DNA of 64,000 bases from Anoxybacteroides voinovskiense. Its GTDB lineage: Bacteria; Bacillota; Bacilli; Bacillales; Anoxybacillaceae. Below the pieces are notes generated by a model that was not told the DNA's origin, searched no databases, and saw only the letters and a program-made list of their open reading frames with translations. The stretch spans positions 62,001 through 126,000 of the forward strand of contig NZ_JACIDE010000007.1 in the NCBI RefSeq assembly GCF_014196205.1. The letters run 5' to 3'. The position numbers and the translations under genes are program-made. Positions 18,829 to 28,920 of this stretch are shown one piece after another (the stretch's first letter is position 1; each line of letters opens with the position of its first letter).

Positions 18829-19626
18829 TTATAACTTTCGTTTTTTCATAATGATGTTCGCTGTTTCTTCCACCGCTTTATTCGTCACATCAATAACATC
18901 GCAGCCGATTTTTTGAATGACTTTATCAAAGTAATCCAATTCTTCTTTAATCCGTTCGATATTCGCATAAATTGCTTTATCGTCTAGGCCGAGCGCTTTT
19001 AATCGCTCACGGCGAATCGAGTTTAATTTTTCTGGGCTAATTTTTAATCCAAAACATTTTTCCGGTGATACTTTAAACAGCTCTTCCGGCGGCTCGACTT
19101 CTGGTACAATCGGGACGTTCGCCACTTTCAGACGCTTATGCGCCAAATATTGCGAAAGCGGCGTTTTCGATGTACGTGACACACCTATTAACACAATATC
19201 TGCGCGTAAAATGCCGCGCGGGTCACGGCCGTCATCATATTTCACCGCGAATTCAATCGCTTCGATCTTCTTAAAATAATCTTCATCAAGCACGCGCACT
19301 TGTCCTGGTTCATACCGCGGCGTCATCTGAAACAAATCGCGCATTTTTTCGATAAGCGGACCGATAATATCATACACCTCTACCCCTTCGCGCTGCGCCT
19401 CTTCGATTAAAAACTGGCGCATTTGCGGTACAACGAGCGTAAATGCAATAATCGCATCGTTCATTTTCGCAAGCGCAACGACTTCTTTCAATGTTGTCGT
19501 ATCTTCGACGTACGGCACGCGTTTTAATTGAATAATCGAGCTATTAAATTGACTAGCGGCTGCTTTGACGACTAATTCCGCCGTTTCCCCCCCTGAGTCA
19601 GAAACTACGTATACGACGCGTTGCAT
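18829..19626 (-). CDS. yqfL: PPDK-regulatory-type kinase/pyrophosphorylase YqfL
   Basis: 265-residue DUF299 family protein. The P-loop-like motif [15 protein letters not shown] (about 150-165) and the N-terminal [18 protein letters not shown] are characteristic. Family members phosphorylate and dephosphorylate pyruvate,phosphate dikinase or PEP synthase; in B. subtilis YqfL is reported to modulate CcpN. It follows ccpN by 12 bases, so the pair forms a gluconeogenesis control unit. The target in this organism is not in the window. Confidence 0.92.
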   Translation of the reverse strand: MQRVVYVVSDSGGETAELVVKAAASQFNSSIIQLKRVPYVEDTTTLKEVVALAKMNDAIIAFTLVVPQMRQFLIEEAQREGVEVYDIIGPLIEKMRDLFQMTPRYEPGQVRVLDEDYFKKIEAIEFAVKYDDGRDPRGILRADIVLIGVSRTSKTPLSQYLAHKRLKVANVPIVPEVEPPEELFKVSPEKCFGLKISPEKLNSIRRERLKALGLDDKAIYANIERIKEELDYFDKVIQKIGCDVIDVTNKAVEETANIIMKKRKL

Positions 19627-19638
19627 TCCCCAACCTCC

Positions 19639-20274
19639 TTACAGCAAATCATCTTTCGCTAACGCAACAAACGCTTTCGTAATGTTCGTTTTTGTAATTC
19701 TGCCGATGACTTCAAATCCTTTTTCCGTCTTTTTTACAACCGGCATCGCATCAATTTGTTTCTCAATTAACCGTTCGGCAACATCGATTAATAAATCGTC
19801 TTTATAGCAGACTGTAATATTTGGCATTCTTGTCATAATAATATTTACTGGAATGGACGTAAGCTCTTGTTTGCCGATGCTCGTCCGCAACAAGTCTTTT
19901 CGCGACAAAACGCCGGCTAAAAGCGACTCTTCATCAACGACGAATAACGTCCCTACGTCTTCTAAAAACATCGTAACGATAGCATCATACACGCTAACGT
20001 TTTCATTCACAACAACAGGAATCGATTGATAATCACATACTTTTAGTTTTTTCAGCCGATCGGCAAGAAGCTGAGTACCCGTTTTTCCTGTATAAAAATA
20101 GCCGACTCTCGGTCTCGCTTCCAAATAGCCGGCCATCGTTAAAATCGCCAAATCAGGACGAAGCGTTGCCCGTGTTAAATTTAATTTCTCCGCAATGCTC
20201 TCCCCAGTAATCGGTCCATGATCCTTGACGATTTGCAAAATTTGCTCTTGGCGCTTATTTAGTTCGATTGTCAT
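19639..20274 (-). CDS. ccpN: Transcriptional repressor CcpN
   Basis: 211 residues: an N-terminal helix-turn-helix (GPITGESIAEKLNLTRATLR) and two CBS domains (about 80-140 and 145-205) that bind nucleotides. In B. subtilis CcpN represses gapB and pckA during growth on glucose. It precedes yqfL in one transcription unit. Upstream, glyQS, normally between recO and ccpN in B. subtilis, is missing here. Confidence 0.93.
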   Translation of the reverse strand: MTIELNKRQEQILQIVKDHGPITGESIAEKLNLTRATLRPDLAILTMAGYLEARPRVGYFYTGKTGTQLLADRLKKLKVCDYQSIPVVVNENVSVYDAIVTMFLEDVGTLFVVDEESLLAGVLSRKDLLRTSIGKQELTSIPVNIIMTRMPNITVCYKDDLLIDVAERLIEKQIDAMPVVKKTEKGFEVIGRITKTNITKAFVALAKDDLL

Positions 20275-20480
20275 TCACCACCTTACGAAAAACTAAAAAA
20301 GACATACGTATACGAAAATATTATAACTTAATTCCCCACTTTGCAAAGGAGAAATCACGAAAATTCAAAAAAACGAAACGCGAAAATGACCGTGGAAGGG
20401 AAAAAGAGCCGAGCCAAAAGGGGGATTTCCCTTAAACAAAACACAACCTATTGTTTTATACCGATATGAGGTAATGGGAA

Positions 20481-20510
20481 AAGGTGTCCCGATCCTTTTG
20501 GGACACCTTC
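20481..20510 (-). terminator. Terminator of recO
   Basis: AAGGTGTCCC (20481-20490) and GGGACACCTT (20500-20509) form a 10-base-pair stem, followed on the minus strand by TTTTCCC. The rest of 20275-20480 shows no gene or T-box leader. Confidence 0.85.
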
Positions 20511-20512
20511 TT

Positions 20513-21265
20513 TTATTGCAAATGATTTTTTAACTGCTCGATTTGCGTTAAAAAGCGTTTTGTTTTTAATGAAAGACCGGAGTATTCATCGTAATAGGCG
20601 GAAATGATGCGGTTCAATTCTTTTTTTGTCTCTTCCTTCACAGAAATTTTCCCAAGCCGTGACAAATCTAAATAATAAAACAGACGCAACAGTTTTACCG
20701 CCGCAGGAGAAAGTGGCAGCCGATGAGGGTCGGTCGCTTCGCAACGATGACAAAGAAACCCTCCCTCTTTCAGCGAAAATGAAAACGTTCCTTCTGTTTG
20801 TTTACAGACGGCACAACAATCAAGCGTCGGATACAGCCCCATAACGCGCAACATTTTCATCTCATAAATATATGTAAGGATTTCTAAATCCAACCCATCG
20901 TTCATATATTTTAATGTTTGCAGCAGCAACTCAAACAAATATGGATTCGGGCGCTGCTCTTCTGTCACTTTGTCCGTCAACTCGACAATATACGAAGCAT
21001 AGGCGGTAGCGAAAATATTTTCCCGAATGCCGCGCAACGAATCGATAATTTCCGCTTGCTGCAAGCTGCCAACCCCGCGGCTTTTTTGCACTAAATAATA
21101 TCCGTATGTAAACAACTGCGTGACAGACGAAAGGCGGCTGCTCGGCTTTTTGGCACCGCGAGCCATGACAGCCACCTTCCCCCATTCCCTTGTCCATAAC
21201 GTCACAATCTTGTTCGTTTCCCCGTAATCTACTGTTCGAAGCACAATCGCTTCGCATTTTTCCAA
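20513..21265 (-). CDS. recO: DNA repair protein RecO
   Basis: Recombination mediator that loads RecA on SSB-coated DNA with RecR and anneals strands. 250 residues: an N-terminal OB fold ([20 protein letters not shown]) and a C-terminal domain with a four-cysteine zinc site (CCAVC at about 146-150 and CHRCEA about 20 residues later). The start is put at TTG 21265, matching the Bacillus N-terminus MLxKCE; another in-frame TTG at 21283 is possible. Last gene of ybeY-dgkA-cdd-era-yqzL-recO. Confidence 0.95.
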   Translation of the reverse strand: MEKCEAIVLRTVDYGETNKIVTLWTREWGKVAVMARGAKKPSSRLSSVTQLFTYGYYLVQKSRGVGSLQQAEIIDSLRGIRENIFATAYASYIVELTDKVTEEQRPNPYLFELLLQTLKYMNDGLDLEILTYIYEMKMLRVMGLYPTLDCCAVCKQTEGTFSFSLKEGGFLCHRCEATDPHRLPLSPAAVKLLRLFYYLDLSRLGKISVKEETKKELNRIISAYYDEYSGLSLKTKRFLTQIEQLKNHLQ

Positions 21266-21296
21266 CAATGCAATCACCACCAAGCTGAAAAGCAGC

Positions 21297-21437
21297 TTAG
21301 AAAATCGGCTGGTCCATTTCTGTCAACTCTTGCTCTTGCTCATCTTTTGGTTGATGCTCTTTTTCAAGCTCTTTAAAAAGGAGATACGTGTCGATATTTC
21401 CTGTTTGGCTGAACAGCTTCCACGTAAACTCAAGCAT
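21297..21437 (-). CDS. yqzL: Small protein YqzL
   Basis: A 46-residue protein, [14 protein letters not shown].. followed by an acidic tail ([18 protein letters not shown]). GGAAAGG precedes the ATG at 21437. It matches YqzL in length and in its place between era and recO. No function known. Confidence 0.85.
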   Translation of the reverse strand: MLEFTWKLFSQTGNIDTYLLFKELEKEHQPKDEQEQELTEMDQPIF

Positions 21438-21557
21438 TGAACCACACCTTTCCGCCTGCAGGATCTTTCTGTGTTGTCGGCAAATCGCCATAAACACTCG
21501 CCCGAGCTATTTATTAGGTTGGCATTACGGCAAATGATTTATGTTATATAAAATTTG

Positions 21558-22899
<1,342 letters not shown>

Positions 22900-22962
22900 T
22901 TACAAGAAATTGAGAAAAATTTCATCTTTCTTCGCAAGAAAATTAACAGAAAAATTAGAATT

Positions 22963-23328
22963 TTACCACTTGTTAACGATGTGGGGAAGAAAAATAATCG
23001 CCCCGACAATTCCTGCGACTACTGCTGCAACAAGTACCGCTCCGGCAGCAATATCTTTTGCCGCTTTCGCAAGCGGATGAAACTCTTTCGTCACTAAATC
23101 AACAGCGCGTTCAACCGCTGTGTTCATTAACTCTAAACTAATGACGAGCGCGATAACGACTAACAACACGAGCCATTCCTGCACGGAAAGGCGGAAAATA
23201 TATGCAAGCAATACGACAATAAAAGCAGCCAACAAATGAATTTTCATGTGCGCTTCTTCTTTTACGGCAACGACAATTCCTGTCCACGCATCAAGAAACC
23301 GTTTCCATTTCATGTTCGGCTTGCTCAT
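22963..23328 (-). CDS. dgkA: Undecaprenol/diacylglycerol kinase DgkA
   Basis: 121-residue trimeric integral-membrane kinase with three membrane segments; the signature ELMNTAVERAVDLV is intact. Gram-positive members phosphorylate undecaprenol, feeding the lipid carrier pool that UppP (59.3 kb) also serves. Four bases separate it from ybeY. Confidence 0.95.
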   Translation of the reverse strand: MSKPNMKWKRFLDAWTGIVVAVKEEAHMKIHLLAAFIVVLLAYIFRLSVQEWLVLLVVIALVISLELMNTAVERAVDLVTKEFHPLAKAAKDIAAGAVLVAAVVAGIVGAIIFLPHIVNKW

Positions 23329-23332
23329 ACAT

Positions 23333-23803
23333 TTATCGCTTTAACCCATATTTTTCAAGAATTTGTTCTTGTTTTGCAAACATTTCTTTTTCTTCTTTTT
23401 CTGTTTCGTGGTCATACCCAAGCAAATGCAAAAAGCCATGCACCGCTAAAAAGCCGAGTTCGCGCATGAACGAATGCCCATACTCCGTTGCCTGCTCTTT
23501 TGCTTTCGGGATAGAAATAATAATGTCGCCGAGCACTGGTGGGATGTCCGCTCCGATAATTTCTATTTCGCCTTCTCCCATTTCTTCAAGAGCAAAGGAA
23601 ATGACATCGGTCGGCTGGTCTTTTCCGCGGTAGTCACGGTTAATGATCTGGATTTGTTCGTTATCAACAAACGACACGCTCACCTCCGCACCGTCTGGCA
23701 CTTGCTCGACTTCAGCCGCATAGCATAACAATTGCTCGAGCGTTTGAATTTGTTCGTCGGTTACTTCTCCTGTTTCATCAATCCAATCGATGGATAGAGC
23801 CAT
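23333..23803 (-). CDS. ybeY: rRNA-maturation endoribonuclease YbeY
   Basis: 156-residue zinc protein needed for 16S rRNA 3' processing and ribosome quality control. The metal motif [12 protein letters not shown] (HxxxHxxxxxH) is complete, and DVISFALEE is also conserved. First gene of the ybeY-dgkA-cdd-era-yqzL-recO run here, because pgpH, normally upstream, is missing. Confidence 0.97.
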   Translation of the reverse strand: MALSIDWIDETGEVTDEQIQTLEQLLCYAAEVEQVPDGAEVSVSFVDNEQIQIINRDYRGKDQPTDVISFALEEMGEGEIEIIGADIPPVLGDIIISIPKAKEQATEYGHSFMRELGFLAVHGFLHLLGYDHETEKEEKEMFAKQEQILEKYGLKR

Positions 23804-23835
23804 AGGTCTTCCCCTTTTCTATTGATAGTTTGGAC

Positions 23836-23865
23836 AAAAAGAGACCCATGCGCAAGATGGGCCTG
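23836..23865 (-). terminator. Terminator of phoH
   Basis: Minus strand GGCCCAT and ATGGGTC (plus 23843-23863) form a hairpin followed by TCTTTTTG. It lies where B. subtilis has pgpH. Confidence 0.75.
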
Positions 23866-23874
23866 ACATTTCTA

Positions 23875-24837
23875 TTATATACCAGCTTGGTCGTACGCTT
23901 CAATAATTTTCCCGACGAGCGGATGGCGAACGACGTCGGACTGTTCAAGAAAAACGAACGAAATGCCGCTTACCGCTGCTAAAATATCTTTCGCCACCGC
24001 AAGTCCTGACGGAACGCCTTTTGGTAAATCGACTTGCGAAATATCGCCGGTAATGACCATCTTCGAGCCGAAACCAAGCCTGGTTAAAAACATTTTCATT
24101 TGTGAAGGGGTCGTATTTTGCGCCTCGTCTAAAATGACGAACGCATCCTCTAACGTCCGACCGCGCATGTACGCAAGCGGAGCGATTTCGATCGTTCCGC
24201 GTTCAATGAGGCGTTGTGTATGGTCAGCCCCTAATACATCGTGCAACGCATCGTAAAGCGGACGTAAATACGGGTCGACTTTTTCTTTTAAGTCCCCTGG
24301 CAAAAATCCTAAATTTTCCCCTGCTTCGACAGCCGGACGCGTTAAAATAATGCGCTTAACTTGCCCTGTTTTCAACGCCTGTACAGCCATCACAACCGCT
24401 AAGTACGTTTTCCCTGTTCCTGCCGGGCCGATGCCAAACACAAGGTCGTGCTGCTTAATTGCCGTAATATACTGCCGCTGTCCTAACGTTTTGACGCGAA
24501 CCGGTTTTCCTTTTGCATTTTTTGTAATTTCTTCGTCATACAGTTCTAAAAAATATTCAATCGTTCCGTTTTTCGCCATTTGCACGGCGTACATAACGTC
24601 TCGCTCGCTAATCGCAATTCCTTTGCGAATGACGCGAAGCAACTGGCGCAAGACGTCATCGACAAGCTGAACGTGTTCGTGGCTGCCGGAAACGTTGACG
24701 ACACCGCCGCGCGTCACAATCGAAACAGCCAATTCTTGTTCGATTCGCTTCAAATGGGCATCATGAATGCCAAAAAGCGAAATCGCTTCGTTTGGATTTT
24801 CGATTTGCTGGCTAATCGTGACAAACTCTTCTGACAT
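23875..24837 (-). CDS. phoH: PhoH-like ATPase
   Basis: 320-residue RNA-associated P-loop ATPase, PhoH family. Walker A GPAGTGKTYLA (about 138-148), Walker B FVILDEAQN, and the preceding KH-like N-terminal segment. Its cellular reaction is poorly defined; the usual neighbours ybeY and era suggest RNA metabolism. It follows yqfD by 3 bases in the yqfC-yqfD-phoH unit. Confidence 0.94.
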   Translation of the reverse strand: MSEEFVTISQQIENPNEAISLFGIHDAHLKRIEQELAVSIVTRGGVVNVSGSHEHVQLVDDVLRQLLRVIRKGIAISERDVMYAVQMAKNGTIEYFLELYDEEITKNAKGKPVRVKTLGQRQYITAIKQHDLVFGIGPAGTGKTYLAVVMAVQALKTGQVKRIILTRPAVEAGENLGFLPGDLKEKVDPYLRPLYDALHDVLGADHTQRLIERGTIEIAPLAYMRGRTLEDAFVILDEAQNTTPSQMKMFLTRLGFGSKMVITGDISQVDLPKGVPSGLAVAKDILAAVSGISFVFLEQSDVVRHPLVGKIIEAYDQAGI

Positions 24838-24840
24838 TCC

Positions 24841-26028
24841 TCAATCTCCTTGAACAATAGGTTGTGGTTGCGCAATGTTTTCATGAACTTCATAATACAT
24901 TTCTACTTTTACTTTACCATTCTCTTTCTCCGCATGCAAAACCTTTTCATCTTTAATGGAAGCGTCGTCGTCTAATTTTGCCTGCAACTCTTTTCTGGCG
25001 ATTTTTTTCGCTTGTTGAAACGCCTCGTTCCATGAATAACTTCGTTTCACTTGTTCTGTTTCGCGGTAAATAACACGCTCATAAACAATCGGCAGCTCCC
25101 ATTTCCAAAAACGAAGCGGTCGCTTTTGCGATTCCGTTTCGTAATGAGCAAACGACAGCTTTTGAAATCCCCAAACAGGAATGGCGAAAGATTGGATAGA
25201 AAGATAATGTTTTTCGACATATTTTCCAGTAAAAACGTGAAACACTGCCTCTAATGGAAGGACAACGGTAGACTTGTACCATGTTTCGCCAAAAATTTTT
25301 CCTTTCGCAGGTACAAATTTCGTTTGCCCTTCTTTTCCGATAATGCCGGATACTAATAGTTGCCCTTTTTCTACATGGTCATGGACGGAAACGAGCGGTT
25401 GCCCCTCTTCCACGAACAAATCGGTAATGACTGCTTTCTTTTTTGCGACTAAATGGCGAATCGGTATTTGTTCCGGCTCTTTTGGTTGTTTTTTTTCAAC
25501 GACTTGAAAATAAAACGTCGTCCCTCTTAGTTCAACTCCTACCCACGTGAGCGTATCGATGCGATCGGTTAATTTTTTTTGGATTATTTCCGGCGGGTCA
25601 AGAAGAAATTGAAACGCCCCTTTTTCTACCCCCATTTGCTTCAGTTCTTTTAAAATGCGATGTTCTGTTTCCGGCTTCGCCCCCTGTACATGCACGCCCC
25701 ATACCATATTGGATAACAAAAACACTACCGCCAAAAATAAAAAAATACCGAGCAAAAAACCGAAATTAGCGAACGTTTTCTTCAGAAGAAACGGAAACCC
25801 GCTTCTTCTGCCAAAAGAGAGCTTGCATTCACTTTGACGGACAATCGGCCGAAGGCGTGGAACGTCTTTTAGCAACATAAAAAATGTGAGTTTATCTTCC
25901 CCTATTTTTCGTACGTTCCAAACGGTCATTCCGTTTCGCAAACAGGCGTTCACCAATCGTTCCGTCCCTCTTCCTTGTATAGTCACTTGGACGCTTCCGG
26001 TAAAAAAATGAGCCCATGTGTTTTTCAT
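24841..26028 (-). CDS. yqfD: Sporulation protein YqfD
   Basis: 395-residue sporulation-associated membrane protein: cytoplasmic N-terminus (about 1-85), one membrane helix (about 87-107, FGFLLGIFLFLAVVFLLSNM) and a large extracytoplasmic domain ending in a Lys/Glu-rich region. In B. subtilis yqfC and yqfD are transcribed in the mother cell by sigma-E; the molecular role is unknown. The ATG at 26028 (GGAGGAAG upstream) is preferred to the one at 26043, which overlaps the yqfC stop. Confidence 0.9.
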   Translation of the reverse strand: MKNTWAHFFTGSVQVTIQGRGTERLVNACLRNGMTVWNVRKIGEDKLTFFMLLKDVPRLRPIVRQSECKLSFGRRSGFPFLLKKTFANFGFLLGIFLFLAVVFLLSNMVWGVHVQGAKPETEHRILKELKQMGVEKGAFQFLLDPPEIIQKKLTDRIDTLTWVGVELRGTTFYFQVVEKKQPKEPEQIPIRHLVAKKKAVITDLFVEEGQPLVSVHDHVEKGQLLVSGIIGKEGQTKFVPAKGKIFGETWYKSTVVLPLEAVFHVFTGKYVEKHYLSIQSFAIPVWGFQKLSFAHYETESQKRPLRFWKWELPIVYERVIYRETEQVKRSYSWNEAFQQAKKIARKELQAKLDDDASIKDEKVLHAEKENGKVKVEMYYEVHENIAQPQPIVQGD

Positions 26029-26039
26029 CGTCTTCCTCC

Positions 26040-26321
26040 TCATTGGTCCAAATAAACGACTTGCTGAATTTTTCCTTCGAGTAAAATTTCTTCAGGTAAA
26101 ATCGTTTTAATAACAAACTCTTCGCCGCGAACGAGGAGTTGGCCTTGCTTTAGCAGCAAACGCAGTTCTTTATCGCTAAACGTCAATAACCCGCGATGGT
26201 TTTCAATGTAAATATGTATATGTCCAATCATCGTAATCCGAGGAAGGTCCATGACAACATCGGCCGGTAATTCTAACTGATTTGCGAGCCATTTTTTCAC
26301 TTGTTGCCGCCATTTTTTCAT
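26040..26321 (-). CDS. yqfC: Sporulation protein YqfC
   Basis: 93-residue YabP/YqfC-family protein: beta-rich core with DLPRITMIGHIHIYIENHRG and the end QLLVRGEEFVIKTI. Family members are linked to spore morphogenesis in the mother cell. First gene of yqfC-yqfD-phoH; the yqeZ-floA-yqfB genes usual upstream are missing. Confidence 0.9.
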   Translation of the reverse strand: MKKWRQQVKKWLANQLELPADVVMDLPRITMIGHIHIYIENHRGLLTFSDKELRLLLKQGQLLVRGEEFVIKTILPEEILLEGKIQQVVYLDQ

Positions 26322-26376
26322 TAAAAGAACCCCCTTTCATCTCATACATATGAGAAAAAAAAGGGGGATAGCACTA

Positions 26377-26411
26377 AAAAAAAGACCGCCTTGCAAGGCA
26401 AGGCAGTCTTT
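26377..26411 (-). terminator. Terminator of yqeY
   Basis: AAGAC.GCCTTGC and GCAAGGC.GTCTT arms meet with almost no loop; the minus strand continues with eight T residues. Confidence 0.85.
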
Positions 26412-26854
26412 TATGATAAATATTGTTGTACAAGTTTGTTGACGAGAGAGCCATCCGCTTTTCCTTTTACTTTTGGCATGATTGCTCCCATCACTTTGCC
26501 CATATCCGCTTTCGAAGAAGCACCGACTTCGGCAATCGTTTGTCGAATGATTTCTGCCAGTTCTTCTTCACTAAGCTGCTTTGGCATGTATAGTTGAAGT
26601 ATGCGAATTTCTTCCTTTGTTTTGTCAACAAGGTCTGAACGACCAGCGTTTTCGAATTCTTGGAGGGAGTCTTTACGCTGTTTTAATTCACGAGCAAGTA
26701 CGGTCAGCTCTTCGTCTTCAGATAACGTTTTGCCAAGTTTAATCGCTTCGTTTTGCAACGCCGCTTTCACCATCCGAATGACGGAGAGTTTTTCCTTTTC
26801 TTTGTTTCGCATCGCTTGCTTCATATCATCGTTTAGACGTTCAAGAAGACTCAT
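26411..26854 (-). CDS. yqeY: GatB/YqeY domain protein
   Basis: 147 residues, a free-standing version of the tRNA-binding tail domain of GatB (amidotransferase subunit). Conserved features are [18 protein letters not shown] and [21 protein letters not shown]. May bind tRNA; no defined function. Follows rpsU by 14 bases, the usual rpsU-yqeY operon. Confidence 0.95.
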   Translation of the reverse strand: MSLLERLNDDMKQAMRNKEKEKLSVIRMVKAALQNEAIKLGKTLSEDEELTVLARELKQRKDSLQEFENAGRSDLVDKTKEEIRILQLYMPKQLSEEELAEIIRQTIAEVGASSKADMGKVMGAIMPKVKGKADGSLVNKLVQQYLS

Positions 26855-26868
26855 AAATACACCCTCTT

Positions 26869-27042
26869 TTAATGCTTGCGCTTTCTAGCCGCTTCAGACT
26901 TTTTCTTACGTCTTACGCTTGGCTTTTCATAGAATTCACGCTTTCTTGCTTCTTGTAACGTACCTGTTTTGGAAACAGCACGTTTGAAGCGACGAAGAGC
27001 ATCTTCAAGCGATTCGTTTTTGCGAACGATTGTTTTTGACAT
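26869..27042 (-). CDS. rpsU: Ribosomal protein S21
   Basis: 57-residue highly basic 30S protein ([20 protein letters not shown], ending [14 protein letters not shown]). The ATG at 27042 follows GGAGGGAGGG. Transcribed with yqeY. Confidence 0.98.
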   Translation of the reverse strand: MSKTIVRKNESLEDALRRFKRAVSKTGTLQEARKREFYEKPSVRRKKKSEAARKRKH

Positions 27043-27194
27043 CCTACTTCCCTCCCTCCGAACAACAACACTTGCATTTGTAGTACAAAACATGTACTTG
27101 TCAATTATAATACATCCCTTAGAAGAGGTCAACTAAAAAAGCTGTCATCATCTCCCTTCCTTGTCCATACAATGGTGAAGAAGGAGGGAGAGCG

Positions 27195-28133
27195 ATGGGA
27201 CGTATATTCATTTTATTTTTGATTCATCTTGGTATGTTTTTGCTTGGCATGCTCATGATGAAGTCAGGGCTTTATGTACTATCTGGTCATCGGTTAAAGC
27301 GATGGATATTGCATTTTACGAAAACGCCTATTCAAAGCTTCCTGACCGGAACGGTTGCCACGGCGCTACTACAAAGCAGCTCGGCGATGATGGTGCTTAC
27401 CGTCGGGCTTGTTTCGACCGGCTATTTAACGTTCCAGCAATCGATTGGCATCATTTTAGGAAGCAATATCGGTTCGACAATTACAACCGAACTTATCACC
27501 CTTGATGTTGGTGCTAGCATCATCCCACTATTACTCATCGGGGCGTTTCTCGTCTTTTTTGTACGCCATCGTATCGGATATAGCATCGGCATGACGCTCA
27601 TTGGGCTTGCTTGTTTATTTTTCGCGATGGAAGGGTTCAGCGCCTTGGCCAAACCGCTTTCCACCACTCCTTTCGTCCATGAATGGCTACAACAAACGAA
27701 CCGCTCGTATATCGCCGGCATTCTCGTCGGCACCGTGTTGACTGCCATCATTCAATCAAGCGCTGCGACGATCGGCATCGCCATGGGGTTTCTCAGCGAA
27801 CAATTACTGACGCTGCCAGCTGGCATTGCCATTTTGCTTGGCGCTAATATCGGCACGTGCGTCACCGCTTTATTAGCGAGCATCGGTGCAAGCCGAGAAG
27901 CAAAATTCACCGCCTATACGCATTTATGGCTCAACATTGTCGGCGTCGGTATTTTTTCGTTATTCATTGCTCCATTTGCCAAGCTCGTTAGCCTCTTTGC
28001 GTATTCGCCCGATGTGCAATTAGCGCACGCAAGCGTCTTATTTAACGTCATTTGCTCCGTTGTTGCGCTGCCGTTTACCCGTTGGATTGAATGGTGGGTT
28101 TATGTTGTTCACGGGATTAATAATCGGTCGTAG
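27195..28133 (+). CDS. yqeW: Na/Pi cotransporter family protein YqeW
   Basis: 312-residue membrane protein with two inverted copies of the NptA/PNaS repeat: [19 protein letters not shown] with [12 protein letters not shown], and [18 protein letters not shown] with [14 protein letters not shown]. The QSS motifs are the signature of sodium-phosphate cotransporters, so phosphate uptake is likely but unproven. It is shorter than NptA and lacks a C-terminal PhoU domain. GAAGGAGGG precedes the ATG. Its 3' end overlaps the convergent deoC by 17 bases. Confidence 0.9.
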   Translation: MGRIFILFLIHLGMFLLGMLMMKSGLYVLSGHRLKRWILHFTKTPIQSFLTGTVATALLQSSSAMMVLTVGLVSTGYLTFQQSIGIILGSNIGSTITTELITLDVGASIIPLLLIGAFLVFFVRHRIGYSIGMTLIGLACLFFAMEGFSALAKPLSTTPFVHEWLQQTNRSYIAGILVGTVLTAIIQSSAATIGIAMGFLSEQLLTLPAGIAILLGANIGTCVTALLASIGASREAKFTAYTHLWLNIVGVGIFSLFIAPFAKLVSLFAYSPDVQLAHASVLFNVICSVVALPFTRWIEWWVYVVHGINNRS

Positions 28134-28788
28134 CTGTTTTCCCTTGAACGATTGCCACGCCGGAGCTTGTGCCGATGCGCGTTGCGCCAGCTTCTATCAT
28201 CGCTTCCGCCCCTTGAAGATCGCGAACGCCGCCCGACGCTTTCACCCCAATATTCGGACCAACCGTTTTTCGCATGAGCGCGATATCTTCGACCGTTGCA
28301 CCGCCGGTGGAAAACCCTGTCGATGTTTTCACGTAATCAGCACCTGCTTGCACCGCTAGACGGCAAGCGCGTACTTTTTCTTCTTCAGAAAGCAAGCATG
28401 TTTCAATGATTACTTTCACAAGCGCTTTTCCTTTTGCCGCTTCGACTACGGCACGAATGTCGCGCTCCACTAATGCATCGTCACCATCTTTTAGTGCGCC
28501 GATATTAATGACCATATCAACCTCGGTTGCCCCTTTTTCAATCGCATCTTTCGTTTCAAACGCTTTCGTTTCTGGTGTATTCGCTCCGAGCGGAAAGCCG
28601 ATGACGGTACATACTTTTACATCGGTTCCTTTTAGTAACTCAGCTGCTGTCGCCACCCATGTCGGATTGACACAAACAGACGCAAATCTATACTCTTTCG
28701 CTTCTTCACACAATTGCACGATTTGCGCTTTCGTTGTATTCGCTTTCAAGAGCGTGTGGTCAATCATTTTCGCAATGTTCGTTGCCAT
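28117..28788 (-). CDS. deoC: Deoxyribose-phosphate aldolase DeoC
   Basis: Class I aldolase splitting 2-deoxyribose 5-phosphate to glyceraldehyde 3-phosphate and acetaldehyde in nucleoside catabolism. 223 residues. The Schiff-base lysine is in [10 protein letters not shown] and the second conserved lysine in [10 protein letters not shown]; also [11 protein letters not shown]. It stands between mtaB and yqeW rather than with nucleoside phosphorylase genes. Confidence 0.97.
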   Translation of the reverse strand: MATNIAKMIDHTLLKANTTKAQIVQLCEEAKEYRFASVCVNPTWVATAAELLKGTDVKVCTVIGFPLGANTPETKAFETKDAIEKGATEVDMVINIGALKDGDDALVERDIRAVVEAAKGKALVKVIIETCLLSEEEKVRACRLAVQAGADYVKTSTGFSTGGATVEDIALMRKTVGPNIGVKASGGVRDLQGAEAMIEAGATRIGTSSGVAIVQGKTATTDY

Positions 28789-28897
28789 TGTAACTCTCCT
28801 TTCTGACTAACAGAAGTCTGACCTCTATCATCATACCACTTTTTCATTTCAAAAACTAGTTTTCCCGAAAAAATGACGAAAAATGACGAAACCGAAA

Positions 28898-28920
28898 GAA
28901 ACCCAGCGACACGCTGGGTT
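28898..28920 (-). terminator. Terminator of the dnaJ-to-mtaB run
   Basis: Minus strand AACCCAGCG and CGCTGGGTT form a stem around a 3-base loop, overlapping the mtaB stop and followed by TCTTT. Confidence 0.8.
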
